The notes under the pieces: model-generated
What the model was told of the DNA's origin: nothing
Database searches by the model: none
Seen by the model: only the letters and a program-made list of their open reading frames with translations
Source: Thermoleophilia bacterium
GTDB taxonomy: Bacteria; Actinomycetota; Thermoleophilia; Miltoncostaeales; Miltoncostaeaceae
Assembly: GCA_020848615.1 (NCBI GenBank)
Contig: JADLHW010000063.1
Coordinates: forward strand, 1-64,000
Direction of reading: 5' to 3'
DNA: 64,000 nucleotides
Program-made: the position numbers and the translations under genes
In this document: positions 9,456-17,116 of the stretch, one piece after another
Layout: each line of letters opens with the position of its first letter
Position numbering within the stretch: the stretch's first letter is position 1

Positions 9456-10564
9456 GGGTGCGGCCGGAGGAGGCCGCGGGCCTCGCGGAGGTCGCGTTCG
9501 TGCTGGGGCGGGACCTGCAGCGCGCCGCGCGGACCGCGGGCGGGCCGGGCGCCCTCTGGCGCGCGGGCGGCGCCGGCCTGGCGGAGGCGCTGCGGCTCAG
9601 CGGGGCGGCCGCGGCGGAGGCCCGTGCCGCCCGGGACGCCGTGGACGGCGCCCGCGCGCTGCGCACCGTGCGGGACGCCGGCCTGGAGGTCATCCCAATG
9701 GGCGACGACCGGTACCCGGCGCGGCTGGCGGAGGTGTTCGACCCGCCGTTCGCGCTCATCGCGCAGGGGTGGGCGAACGTGGCGGCGGCCCTGGCGGAGC
9801 GGCCCGTGGTGGCGGTGGTGGGTGCCCGGCGGGCGACGCCTCCCGCCCGGCGGTTCGCCCGGGGGCTGGCGGCGGACCTCGCCGGGCGCGGCGCGGTGGT
9901 GGTGAGCGGCCTGGCGCTCGGCATCGACGCCGAGGCCCATGCGGGGGCGCTGGAGGCCGGCGGCCTCACGGTGGCCGTCCTGGGGTGCGGGGCGGCGGCG
10001 GGCTACCCCAGGGCCAACGCGGCGCTGCGGCGGCGGATGGGCGCCGAGGGGGCGGTGTGCGGCGAGTACTGGCCTTCGACGCCGCCGGCGCCGTGGCGGT
10101 TCCCCGCGCGCAACCGCATCGTGTCGGGCCTGTCCCACGCGGTGGTGGTGGTCGAGGCGGCCGGGCGGTCCGGGGCGCTCATCACCGCGGACTTCGCGCT
10201 GGAGCAGGGCCGGCCGGTGCTGGCGGTCCCCGGCTGGCCGTGGAGCGAGGCGGCGGCCGGCTGCAACGAGCTCATCCGGGCCGGCGCCGCGGTGTGCACC
10301 TCCGCCGGCGACGTGGTCGCCGAGGTCCCGCACGGCGGCTGGTCGGCGCCGGGGCCGGGCGCCCCCGGCGGGCCGGTGCTGGAGGGCCTGCCCCGCGACG
10401 TGCACGACCTGCTGCGCGGCGCGCCGCTGCGCGCCGACGAGATCGCCGCGGCGCTCACCGCCGACGCGGCGGCCGTGGCGGCCGCCCTCGCGTTCCTGGA
10501 GCTCGAGGGCCTCGCCCTGCGCGGCGACGGGCAGCGATGGTGGGCGGCCCCCACCCGGGGCTGA
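9452..10564 (+). CDS. dprA: DNA processing protein DprA
   Basis: This 370-residue protein loads RecA on incoming single-stranded DNA. It has an N-terminal helical SAM-like region, the Rossmann core with VVAVVGARRAT, VVSGLALGIDAEAHAGAL, PARNRIVSGLS and SGALITADFALEQGR, and a C-terminal winged-helix-like segment (about 310-360). The GTG start overlaps the comM stop by 4 nt. Core residues of the family are intact. It converges on pafBC with a 15 nt gap. Confidence 0.94.
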   Translation: MRVRPEEAAGLAEVAFVLGRDLQRAARTAGGPGALWRAGGAGLAEALRLSGAAAAEARAARDAVDGARALRTVRDAGLEVIPMGDDRYPARLAEVFDPPFALIAQGWANVAAALAERPVVAVVGARRATPPARRFARGLAADLAGRGAVVVSGLALGIDAEAHAGALEAGGLTVAVLGCGAAAGYPRANAALRRRMGAEGAVCGEYWPSTPPAPWRFPARNRIVSGLSHAVVVVEAAGRSGALITADFALEQGRPVLAVPGWPWSEAAAGCNELIRAGAAVCTSAGDVVAEVPHGGWSAPGPGAPGGPVLEGLPRDVHDLLRGAPLRADEIAAALTADAAAVAAALAFLELEGLALRGDGQRWWAAPTRG

Positions 10565-10579
10565 CCGGGACGGCGGGGG

Positions 10580-12682
10580 TCAGCCGGCGGTGGCCGGGCT
10601 CACCGCGTACGCGTCGAGGATCCGGGAGGCCATCTCGGCGATGGTGCGGCGCACGGCGACCGGCTCGAACAGCACGGCCTCGCCCTGGTGCTTCAGGATC
10701 TCCTTCACCAGCCAGTCCTCGCTGGAGTACGGGATCTCCACCAGCACCGACCCGTCGGGGTGCCGCTCCCAGGACGGGTGCTCCTCGATCATCCACCGCG
10801 CCAGCTCGGCGCTGCACCACACCGAGGCGCTCTGGGCCAGGGTGCCGCGCTCGGGACCCGCGGTGCCGTACGGCAGGTACGGGCCGCTCGCGGTGATCTG
10901 CGGACGGCGGGTGAACCGCTCCCCGGTCACCGTCGCGCTGCGGACGCGGTCCAGGCGGAACGTGCGCTGGTCCTCCGCGCGGCGGCAGTACGCCACCAGA
11001 TACCAGGCGTCCCGGGAGTTCACCAGCAGGTGCGGCTCGATGACCCGCTTGGTGAGCGCACCGCGGGACTCGGTCCAGTACTCGATCTCCAGCACCCGCT
11101 CGTCGCGCAGCGCCCGGTTCACCGCGGCGCTGACGGCCTGGTTCGCCACCTGCGCGCGGCCGATCTCGACCTCCGGCAGGTTCTCCTCGCCGATCGCCTG
11201 CTCGATCTTCGCCCGCGCGGAGCCCAGGGCGTCCTCGGTCTCGATGGGCAGGCGGTCCCCGATGAACTCCAGGGCCCACAGCAGCGCCTTGGCCTCCAGC
11301 GGCGACAGGCGGGCGGGACGGGCGAACCGGTCTCCGTAGGTCTCCTTGGTGACCGCCACCACCTCGCCCTCGACCTGGGCGTACAGGGCGTAGCAGCCGC
11401 CCCCGAAGTTGATGAGGTTGAGCAGCACCAGGTCCTCCTCGAGGACCTTCCGGTCGATGTTCAGCGCCCCGCGGAGCTCCGACACCGGCACGTGGGCGTC
11501 CGGGGAGTCTCCGCAGGCGTTGAGCAGGCGCGTCATGAGCGCCAGCAGGCGGGCGAAGCGCTCCGCCGGGACGACCTTGTCGGGCGACGGCGGCGCCTGC
11601 CTGGGCTGCGCCGGCGGGCGGCGCTCCTCCCGGGTCATCCGCACGCCGCGGGGCCGGTCGGCGCCGTTCCCGGCGTGGCGGGAGCGCACCAGCTCCAGGG
11701 CGCGGCGCGCCGCGTCGCGCAGCTCGGGCGGGTCCACCACCTCGGCCTCGGACCCCAGCGACAGCACCCAGGTGAGCAGCGCCTTGGCGGAGGTGAACTC
11801 GGTGGTGTAGACGCCGGAGCCGTCGGCCCGCACCTCGCAGCGGCCATAGGTGCCGAACATCTGCTCCACCCACCAGGCGACCATCGGCGACAGGTGGATC
11901 GTGGCCGGCTGGGCGTCGTCGTCCAGCTGCCAGGGCGCCCGGTCCCGGTACGGGGACACGTCGAAGTCCGACGGCGGGGCGAAGTCGTGCTCCGCCCGGG
12001 TCTTGAACGTGATGCGCCCCTCGATGCGGGACAGCCGGAAGATCCGGGTCGCGCCGCGCTCGTGGGAGTGGCCCACCATGTACCAGTTGCCGCCCAGGTA
12101 CAGCAGCGAGTACGGGTCGACCTCCCGTTCGCTGTGCTCGTCACGGCCGATGGAGTAGTACGTGAACCGGATGGTCTTGCGGCGGCTGATCGCCGACTCG
12201 ATCTTCGACAGGTGCGCCGCGACCTCGGGGGAGTAGTCGCCGCCCAGCAGGTTCACCGAGACGGTGCGCGCGGCGTGGTCGTCCAGCGGGCTCGGCCGCC
12301 CGAGGGTGAGGTGCTGCAGCGCCAGCCGCAGCGGCTCCGCGTACGCGAACTGCCCCTCCAGCAGGTACAGGCAGGTGTGGAGGGCCGACAGCTCCCGCTC
12401 GTCGAAGTCGATCTGCGGCAGGTAGTAGTTCTCGGCGGGCAGCGCGTACAGGTCGCCCTGGACCGGGTCGTCGGTGGGGCGCTCCACCGCGAGCTTGAGG
12501 CCCATCGCCTCGATCTCGCCGCGGTCCGCGTAGAAGCGGCGCAGGAACGCCTGGTCGCTCATCCCGCCGTACCCCTCGACCGACTCGTGGATCTCGTCGG
12601 CGGTGACGGGGCGCTGCTGGGACATGAGGAACGCGACGAGCGACAACTGCCGCACCAGCTTGTCGTCGTCCCTCATCGCCAT
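10580..12682 (-). CDS. pafBC: Fused PafB-PafC WYL-domain transcriptional regulator
   Basis: This 700-residue protein holds two tandem copies of the HTH-WYL-WCX layout. The first copy has RFTYYSIGRDEHSEREVDP, GNWYMVGHS and TRIFRLSRIEG (about 155-230). The second begins near residue 370 and has IEYWTESRGALTKRVIEP, AWYLVAYCR and RTFRLDRV. In mycobacteria PafB and PafC are separate genes that form a heterodimer activating the main DNA-damage response; a natural fusion is known from Arthrobacter. No pupylation genes (pafA, prc) are in the window. Two ATG codons two residues apart (12682 and 12676) are possible starts. Confidence 0.9.
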   Translation of the reverse strand: MAMRDDDKLVRQLSLVAFLMSQQRPVTADEIHESVEGYGGMSDQAFLRRFYADRGEIEAMGLKLAVERPTDDPVQGDLYALPAENYYLPQIDFDERELSALHTCLYLLEGQFAYAEPLRLALQHLTLGRPSPLDDHAARTVSVNLLGGDYSPEVAAHLSKIESAISRRKTIRFTYYSIGRDEHSEREVDPYSLLYLGGNWYMVGHSHERGATRIFRLSRIEGRITFKTRAEHDFAPPSDFDVSPYRDRAPWQLDDDAQPATIHLSPMVAWWVEQMFGTYGRCEVRADGSGVYTTEFTSAKALLTWVLSLGSEAEVVDPPELRDAARRALELVRSRHAGNGADRPRGVRMTREERRPPAQPRQAPPSPDKVVPAERFARLLALMTRLLNACGDSPDAHVPVSELRGALNIDRKVLEEDLVLLNLINFGGGCYALYAQVEGEVVAVTKETYGDRFARPARLSPLEAKALLWALEFIGDRLPIETEDALGSARAKIEQAIGEENLPEVEIGRAQVANQAVSAAVNRALRDERVLEIEYWTESRGALTKRVIEPHLLVNSRDAWYLVAYCRRAEDQRTFRLDRVRSATVTGERFTRRPQITASGPYLPYGTAGPERGTLAQSASVWCSAELARWMIEEHPSWERHPDGSVLVEIPYSSEDWLVKEILKHQGEAVLFEPVAVRRTIAEMASRILDAYAVSPATAG

Positions 12683-12788
12683 GGGGGCTCAGGGCTCGGG
12701 CGGGAGGACACTAGACGCCGGATGATAGCTCCGAATCGCCCGCGGGACCGCATCGGGTGCCCGTTTCGGCTCCCGCCCGGGGGACTGG

Positions 12789-12794
12789 TAGCCT
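12789..12794 (+). promoter_or_regulatory. -10 box (TAGCCT) of a leaderless promoter
   Basis: TAGCCT ends 6 nt before the ATG at 12801, and no ribosome site is present between them. Transcription would start at or next to the start codon. Confidence 0.55.
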
Positions 12795-12800
12795 GGCCGC

Positions 12801-13055
12801 ATGACCGTTCTGGAGCATGTCTACGGCATCCCCTCGGAGGACGAGCTGGCGATGCTGGTGGGTGCCGCGACCCCGCATTTCGCGATGCAGATCCACGGCC
12901 GCGTGGCGTCCTACGCCCGGCAGCTGCCCGCGTCCCACCCGCGGCAGGCGGAGCTGAAGCGCCACCTCGCGCGGCTCGAGGAGATCGCGCACCACGGTGA
13001 GCACGGCGGGCAGGCCACGCCCGACCTGCCGCCGCACGGCTCGCTGAACGCCTAA
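12801..13055 (+). CDS. Small conserved-looking protein of unknown function
   Basis: This 84-residue soluble protein has no recognised domain. It is helical, with regularly spaced His (HFAMQIHGRVASYARQL, HPRQAELKRHLARLEEIAHHGEHGG) and no membrane segment or Cys. The ATG lies 6 nt after a TAGCCT -10 box. The stop overlaps the convergent NUDIX stop by 4 nt. Codon usage matches the neighbours. It is divergent from pafBC, with a 118 nt gap. I do not assign a function. Confidence 0.7.
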   Translation: MTVLEHVYGIPSEDELAMLVGAATPHFAMQIHGRVASYARQLPASHPRQAELKRHLARLEEIAHHGEHGGQATPDLPPHGSLNA

Positions 13056-13672
13056 CGGGCCCCGCCGGCGGCGAGCGCGTCCCGCACCACCTCCGCGAAG
13101 CCGCGGAGGATGCGGGCGGTGGCGCCCCACACGTCCTCGCCGCCCACCGGGTACCGCAGCTGCGGAACCCCGGCGCCGGCGGGGATCACGGCGTCGATGG
13201 CGAGGATGTCGCCCAGCGGGACCTCCAGCACGCGCCCCACCTCCGGGTTGGGGGCGGGCACCGGCCGCTCCGGCAGCAGCCCGACCACCGGCGTGACGAT
13301 GTAGTTGCTCACCATCGTGTTCACGTCGTCGAGCAGGCCGATCACCTGGACGGCCTCCGGCGGGATGCCGACCTCCTCATGGGTCTCGCGCAGCGCCGTC
13401 GCGGTGAGCGACGCGTCCGCCGCCTCCCAGCCGCCGCCCGGCAGGCTCACCTGGCCGCGATGCACCGACAGCGTGTCCGCGCGCTTGGTGAGCAGCACGT
13501 GCGGGTGGCCGTCCACGTCGAACAGGGGCAGCAGCACCCCGGCCCGGCGTCCCGGGGCGTCCGACACCTCGCGCTCGCGGCGCGACAGGAGGGCACCCAG
13601 GAACGCGGCGAGCACCGCGGCGGGGGGCAGCGCGACCTGCCGCGGCTCGGATGCGGGGGCCGGCGAGTCCAC
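13052..13672 (-). CDS. NUDIX hydrolase, CoA pyrophosphatase (NudL) type
   Basis: This 206-residue protein has LLTKRADTLSVHRGQVSLPGG followed by a NUDIX box GGGWEAADASLTATALRETHEEVG. The LTKR...L..H.GQ.SFPGG pattern upstream of the NUDIX box is the UPF0035 signature of CoA diphosphatases such as NudL and NUDT7. The reaction would split CoA or acyl-CoA into phosphopantetheine and 3',5'-ADP. The GTG at 13672 is chosen over an upstream ATG because a TACACT box (13680-13685, minus strand) lies 7 nt before it. Confidence 0.85.
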   Translation of the reverse strand: MDSPAPASEPRQVALPPAAVLAAFLGALLSRREREVSDAPGRRAGVLLPLFDVDGHPHVLLTKRADTLSVHRGQVSLPGGGWEAADASLTATALRETHEEVGIPPEAVQVIGLLDDVNTMVSNYIVTPVVGLLPERPVPAPNPEVGRVLEVPLGDILAIDAVIPAGAGVPQLRYPVGGEDVWGATARILRGFAEVVRDALAAGGAR

Positions 13673-13679
13673 GGGTGCG

Positions 13680-13685
13680 AGTGTA
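13680..13685 (-). promoter_or_regulatory. -10 box (TACACT) of a leaderless promoter for the NUDIX gene
   Basis: On the minus strand TACACT is followed by 7 nt and the GTG at 13672. The divergent gene has the same TACACT hexamer 20 bp away (13705-13710). Confidence 0.55.
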
Positions 13686-13704
13686 CGCCCCCCATCCCGG
13701 GGCC

Positions 13705-13710
13705 TACACT
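13705..13710 (+). promoter_or_regulatory. -10 box (TACACT) of a leaderless promoter
   Basis: TACACT is followed by 6 nt and the GTG at 13717; there is no ribosome site. It is paired with the minus-strand TACACT at 13680-13685. Confidence 0.55.
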
Positions 13711-13716
13711 CGTGCG

Positions 13717-14448
13717 GTGACCGCCCCACGCGTCCCCGACGGCTGGCTCATCGCCGCCGCCGACCCCGCCGGCGACGCCCTGGACGCCGCCGTGGAGGAC
13801 CTGGTCGGCCGGCTGGGCGCGGCGCGGTCCGCCGCGGCCGGCGTGGCGGGCGCGCCGCCGCTGGGGCTGCGCGCGGTGGAGCTCGCGGCCGCCTCCGCGC
13901 ACTACGTGTGCGCGTTCGAGGGCCCGGCGTTCCTGGTGCTCGACCCGGGCCTGCGGCCGGTGGCCTCACGCCACGCGGTGCTGCGGCACGCCGCGGCGGG
14001 CCTGCTGTGGGAGCAGTTGGAGGGGCTGGTCGACGCCGGCCGCCTGCGGGCGCTGGCCGCGGCGGGCGGCCGGCTGCTGGCGTCCGGCCTTGAGGCCCCG
14101 GCGGCCGTGGACGCCGTCGAGGACGCGGTGCAGGCGGCGCTGCGCGTCGCGTCGTGGCGGGAGGGGCCCCTGCGGGCCGTGGCGTCCATGACCCAGGTGG
14201 ACGTCGTCTCGACGCTGCAGGAGCGGATGCACGCCGCGTACGTGCGGTTCGTCGCGGCCACCGAGCCCCTGGTGGAGCGGCAGGACGCGCTGGGGGAGGA
14301 CCTGGTCGCCGCGCTGCGGGCGTTCGAGGAGGCGGCCGCGCTCGCCGGCGCCGGGGAACGCCTCGCGGACCGCATCGGGCTCATGCTGCCGGCCTGCGAC
14401 GAGGGCGCCGCGGAGATGGCCGGAGTGCACCTCACGCCGCTGACCTGA
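13717..14448 (+). CDS. Hypothetical protein, mostly alpha-helical
   Basis: This 243-residue soluble protein is Ala/Leu/Glu-rich with no Cys-rich site, signal peptide or membrane segment. It includes a segment MTQVDVVSTLQERMHAAYV followed by a long helix (about 150-215). I recognise no family. The GTG start is fixed by a TACACT box 6 nt upstream; an earlier ATG at 13651 would lie upstream of that box. It is followed by a 67 nt gap and the dehydrogenase gene, which has its own -10. Confidence 0.65.
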   Translation: MTAPRVPDGWLIAAADPAGDALDAAVEDLVGRLGAARSAAAGVAGAPPLGLRAVELAAASAHYVCAFEGPAFLVLDPGLRPVASRHAVLRHAAAGLLWEQLEGLVDAGRLRALAAAGGRLLASGLEAPAAVDAVEDAVQAALRVASWREGPLRAVASMTQVDVVSTLQERMHAAYVRFVAATEPLVERQDALGEDLVAALRAFEEAAALAGAGERLADRIGLMLPACDEGAAEMAGVHLTPLT

Positions 14449-14501
14449 TCTCGCGTTCCCCCTGCTTCGGGGCGAGATTCCGGGGATCCCGGGCCCCCGC
14501 G

Positions 14502-14507
14502 TATACT
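14502..14507 (+). promoter_or_regulatory. -10 box (TATACT) of a leaderless promoter
   Basis: TATACT, the best -10 match among these boxes, is followed by 8 nt and the GTG at 14516. There is no ribosome site in the gap. Confidence 0.65.
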
Positions 14508-14515
14508 CGGGGGCC

Positions 14516-15607
14516 GTGGACCCCAAAACGATTGTCGTCATGGAGGGCGACCAGACGGGCCAGGAACTGCTCGAGGAGGCGCTGCGCGTCCTCGACCCCG
14601 CCGTCTCCGGACTCCCCCTCGATTTCGAGCGCTACGACCTGTCGCTCGAGAATCGCCGCGCGACGAAGAACCAGGTCGTGTTCGAGGCCGCCGAGGCGAT
14701 GAAACGCCACGGCTTCGGCCTCAAGGCCGCCACCGTGACCCCGGAGGAGACCGGGGACGTCGGCAGCCCGAACGCGCTGCTGCGCGAGGCCATCGACGGC
14801 CGCGTCATCATCCGCACGGGCCGGCGCCTGCCCGGCGTGCGCCCCATCGGCGGCATCCACGCCCCCATCTCCATCGTCCGCATGGCCGTGGACGACGCGT
14901 ACAACGCGAAGGAGCACCGGGAGGGCACGGGCCTCGACGAGGTCGCATGGCGGCAGGAGCACATCTCCCGTCGCACATGCCGCGCCGTCGCCGAGTTCAC
15001 GTTCCTCCAGGCGCGCCGGATGCACGCCCAGGTGTACGGCGGGCCCAAGTGGACGGTCTCACCGGTGTACGAGGGCATGCTCAAGGAGGAGCTCGACGCC
15101 GCCGCCAAGCGCCACCCCGACGTCCGCTACCGGCCGGTGCTCATCGACGCCGCCTACGCGGGGCTCATCACTCACACCGGTGACGCCCTCGTGGTGCCGT
15201 CCCTCAACCGCGACGGGGACTGCCTGTCGGACATGGTGCTGCAGCTGTTCGGCTCCATCGCCGGCGCCGAGTCGCTGCTGCTGAGCTTCGACGACGACCT
15301 GCGCGTCACGGTGGTGATGGCGGAGGCACCGCACGGCACCGCCCCGACCCTGCAGGGCAAGAACGTCGCGAACCCGCTGGCGATGATCCTCGCCGGGGCC
15401 GCGCTGCTGGGCTTCATGCACGACACGCGCGCCACGCAGGTGTCGCGCGGCATCTACGAGGCGGCGCTGGAGGCCGTCGCGGAGGAGACCCGCACCGCCG
15501 ACCTGGGCGGGCACAGCGGCACCGACGAGTTCACCCACGAGGTGATCAAGCGGCTCCGCACCAAGATGGACGTGTGGAGCTCCCTGGGGGAGTCCGCCGT
15601 CATCTGA
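14516..15607 (+). CDS. Isocitrate/isopropylmalate dehydrogenase family protein
   Basis: This 363-residue beta-decarboxylating dehydrogenase-like protein has a family-type second half: VLIDAAYAGLI, GDCLSDM (metal-binding Asp residues) and EAPHGTAPTLQGKNVANP (NAD(P)-binding loop). The first half diverges. The usual GDGIG is GDQTG, and the region expected to hold the catalytic Tyr reads GLDEVAWRQEHISRRTCR. A Lys in GGPKWTVSP aligns with the catalytic Lys. Substrate is uncertain: isocitrate, isopropylmalate, tartrate or another 2-hydroxyacid. It stands alone, without leu or TCA genes nearby, and appears leaderless. Confidence 0.8.
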   Translation: MDPKTIVVMEGDQTGQELLEEALRVLDPAVSGLPLDFERYDLSLENRRATKNQVVFEAAEAMKRHGFGLKAATVTPEETGDVGSPNALLREAIDGRVIIRTGRRLPGVRPIGGIHAPISIVRMAVDDAYNAKEHREGTGLDEVAWRQEHISRRTCRAVAEFTFLQARRMHAQVYGGPKWTVSPVYEGMLKEELDAAAKRHPDVRYRPVLIDAAYAGLITHTGDALVVPSLNRDGDCLSDMVLQLFGSIAGAESLLLSFDDDLRVTVVMAEAPHGTAPTLQGKNVANPLAMILAGAALLGFMHDTRATQVSRGIYEAALEAVAEETRTADLGGHSGTDEFTHEVIKRLRTKMDVWSSLGESAVI

Positions 15608-15625
15608 CCGATCGCCGAGGATGCG

Positions 15626-15645
15626 CCGGGCCCGCACGGGCCCGG
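15626..15645. terminator. GC hairpin between convergent genes
   Basis: CCGGGCCC, loop gcac, GGGCCCGG forms an 8-bp perfect stem (9 bp if the loop is 2 nt) directly before the minus-strand stop at 15646. There is no T-run on either side. Confidence 0.5.
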
Positions 15646-16089
15646 TCAGTCCTCGTCGTCGTCCTCCGTGGGGCCCTCCGCGATGAACGCGATGAGGTCC
15701 TCCACCGTGAACCGCCCGGCGCGCATCGAGGCGACCAGGCCGTAGACGGTCGCGCTGTGGGGACGCTCCAGCACGTACGCCCGCATGGCCTCGTTGGCCT
15801 CGTCCTCGAGCCGCCCGGCGCGTTCCCGGCCGGCGTCGGTCGCCGCGATGCCCGCGGGGCGCACCTCGGCCAGCTCGTCCTGCACCAGCCGCCCGGTGAC
15901 GGCCGCGACCTCGTCGCCGTCGGCGTCGAGGGCCTCGGCGAGGTGCTTCACCGGCACCGCGTCACCGGCGCGCACCAGCTCCCGCAGCACCAGGTACGAC
16001 CCGGCGGACAGGCCCCCGGCCGCCACCGTCTGGTCGAGCACCCCGGCGAGCTCGCCGAGCAGCGCGATGTCCTCCTCGCTGCGGTACAC
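15646..16089 (-). CDS. MarR-like winged-helix protein
   Basis: This 147-residue protein has a MarR-like layout: a helix with ALLGELAGVLDQTVAAGGL, a winged-helix core (SYLVLRELVRAGDAVPVKHLAEALDADGDEVAAVTGRLVQDELAE), the wing RPAGIAATDAGRERAGRL, and a C-terminal helix ending in an acidic EGPTEDDDED tail. It is probably a transcriptional regulator, but the ligand and targets are unknown and the DNA-contact wing is weakly basic. The GTG start follows the upstream gene's stop by 8 nt, so the two genes are one operon with the DUF1802 gene. Confidence 0.65.
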   Translation of the reverse strand: MYRSEEDIALLGELAGVLDQTVAAGGLSAGSYLVLRELVRAGDAVPVKHLAEALDADGDEVAAVTGRLVQDELAEVRPAGIAATDAGRERAGRLEDEANEAMRAYVLERPHSATVYGLVASMRAGRFTVEDLIAFIAEGPTEDDDED

Positions 16090-16097
16090 GCCCGCCC

Positions 16098-16424
16098 CTA
16101 GGGGCCGTAGCGGTGCGGCGGCGCCGGGCGCAGCGTCGTGCGCGTCTCGCCCAGCCAGGTGCGGCCGCGGATGCCGAGGTCGTCGAGCAGGCGCAGCGCG
16201 GTGCGCACCACGCCGGCGCGGGCGCCGTGGCCGGCGGTGTTGGCGACGGTGATCGCGAAGTCGTGGTCGCCGTCGCCGTAGAGGGGCCGGGCGTTCGCCC
16301 GGGCCAGGGCGACGCGCGCCTCGGAGAGCCGCTGCGGCTCGTCCAGGGCGACGTAACACTCGAAGAACGACCAGTCCCCCGGGAGGTCCTCCATCAGGGC
16401 GTCGAACGCGGCGGTGTGGCTCAT
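16098..16424 (-). CDS. Hypothetical protein (108 aa)
   Basis: This small soluble protein has no family I recognise. It contains WSFFECYVALDEPQRLSEAR and GDGDHDFAITVANTAGHGAR. It overlaps the upstream DUF1802 gene by 4 nt (ATGA) and is followed after 8 nt by the MarR-like gene. This tight three-gene arrangement on the minus strand is the main evidence that it is real. Confidence 0.65.
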   Translation of the reverse strand: MSHTAAFDALMEDLPGDWSFFECYVALDEPQRLSEARVALARANARPLYGDGDHDFAITVANTAGHGARAGVVRTALRLLDDLGIRGRTWLGETRTTLRPAPPHRYGP

Positions 16425-17029
16425 CGCGCGAACGGTACCACGGGGTCCGGAGGCCGCTCGGCGGCCGCCGTGTGCGGCCGCAGCGCCTCGGCGACGCGCC
16501 GCTCGGCCGCCGCGAACTCCGCGTCGCCGAGGGCCGGCGTGCGGGCGCCCGGGGCGAGGCCCTCCGGCAGCTCGATCCAGCTCACGCAGCCCCCGTGCTC
16601 GGGGCCGACGTCCAGGACCATCGGGTCCTGCAGCCGCCACACGCGCAGCACCACCGCCCACAGCGGGTGCTTGCGGCGCCACTTCAGGCGCTCCGCCGCG
16701 TAGTCCGGGGTGAGGATGTGCAGGTCGTCGATGGCGTCCAGCGCCTCCGGGTCGCGGATGGGGTGGCTGGAGACCAGCTCCGCCCACACCGCCAGGGGGA
16801 GGTGCTCCGGGTCGTCGCGCCGGTCCAGCGACCCGGCGAAGTCGCCGTGGTGGGCGGCCTTCACCAGCTCGGGACGCTGGTGGGCGTACGTGGGGAAGAG
16901 GAAGAACGCGGGATGGGGGAGCTCGAACGTCTTCTCCCCGATGCCGCCCTTGCGGACGATGAGCACCTGCGCGCCCTCGGCGAGCGCCTCGCAGGTGACC
17001 GCCCACTCCTTCAAAGCGTGCTCGGCCAT
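16421..17029 (-). CDS. DUF1802 family protein
   Basis: This 202-residue protein has the DUF1802 pattern: MAEHALKEWAVTCEALAEG, QVLIVRKGGIGEK.FELPHPAFFLFPTY.HQ, HILTPDYAAERLKWRRKHPLWAVVLRVW, and a C-terminal GGCVSWIELPE. The biochemical function of the family is not known. It is the first gene of a three-gene minus-strand operon and is divergent from mqnE. A TACCAT box (17036-17041 on the minus strand) ends 6 nt before the ATG. Confidence 0.82.
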   Translation of the reverse strand: MAEHALKEWAVTCEALAEGAQVLIVRKGGIGEKTFELPHPAFFLFPTYAHQRPELVKAAHHGDFAGSLDRRDDPEHLPLAVWAELVSSHPIRDPEALDAIDDLHILTPDYAAERLKWRRKHPLWAVVLRVWRLQDPMVLDVGPEHGGCVSWIELPEGLAPGARTPALGDAEFAAAERRVAEALRPHTAAAERPPDPVVPFAR

Positions 17030-17035
17030 GGGCCG

Positions 17036-17041
17036 ATGGTA
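17036..17041 (-). promoter_or_regulatory. -10 box (TACCAT) of a leaderless promoter for the DUF1802 gene
   Basis: On the minus strand TACCAT is followed by 6 nt (CGGCCC) and the ATG at 17029. Confidence 0.5.
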
Positions 17042-17104
17042 CCGCCGCGGCCCGGATACGGCCCGGAGCCCCCGGCCCGGGGCCGTGGCGGCGGGCTGCG
17101 TTGC

Positions 17105-17110
17105 TACCCT
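17105..17110 (+). promoter_or_regulatory. -10 box (TACCCT) of a leaderless promoter for mqnE
   Basis: TACCCT is followed by 6 nt (ccgccc) and the ATG at 17117. No ribosome site is present. Confidence 0.55.
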
Positions 17111-17116
17111 CCGCCC

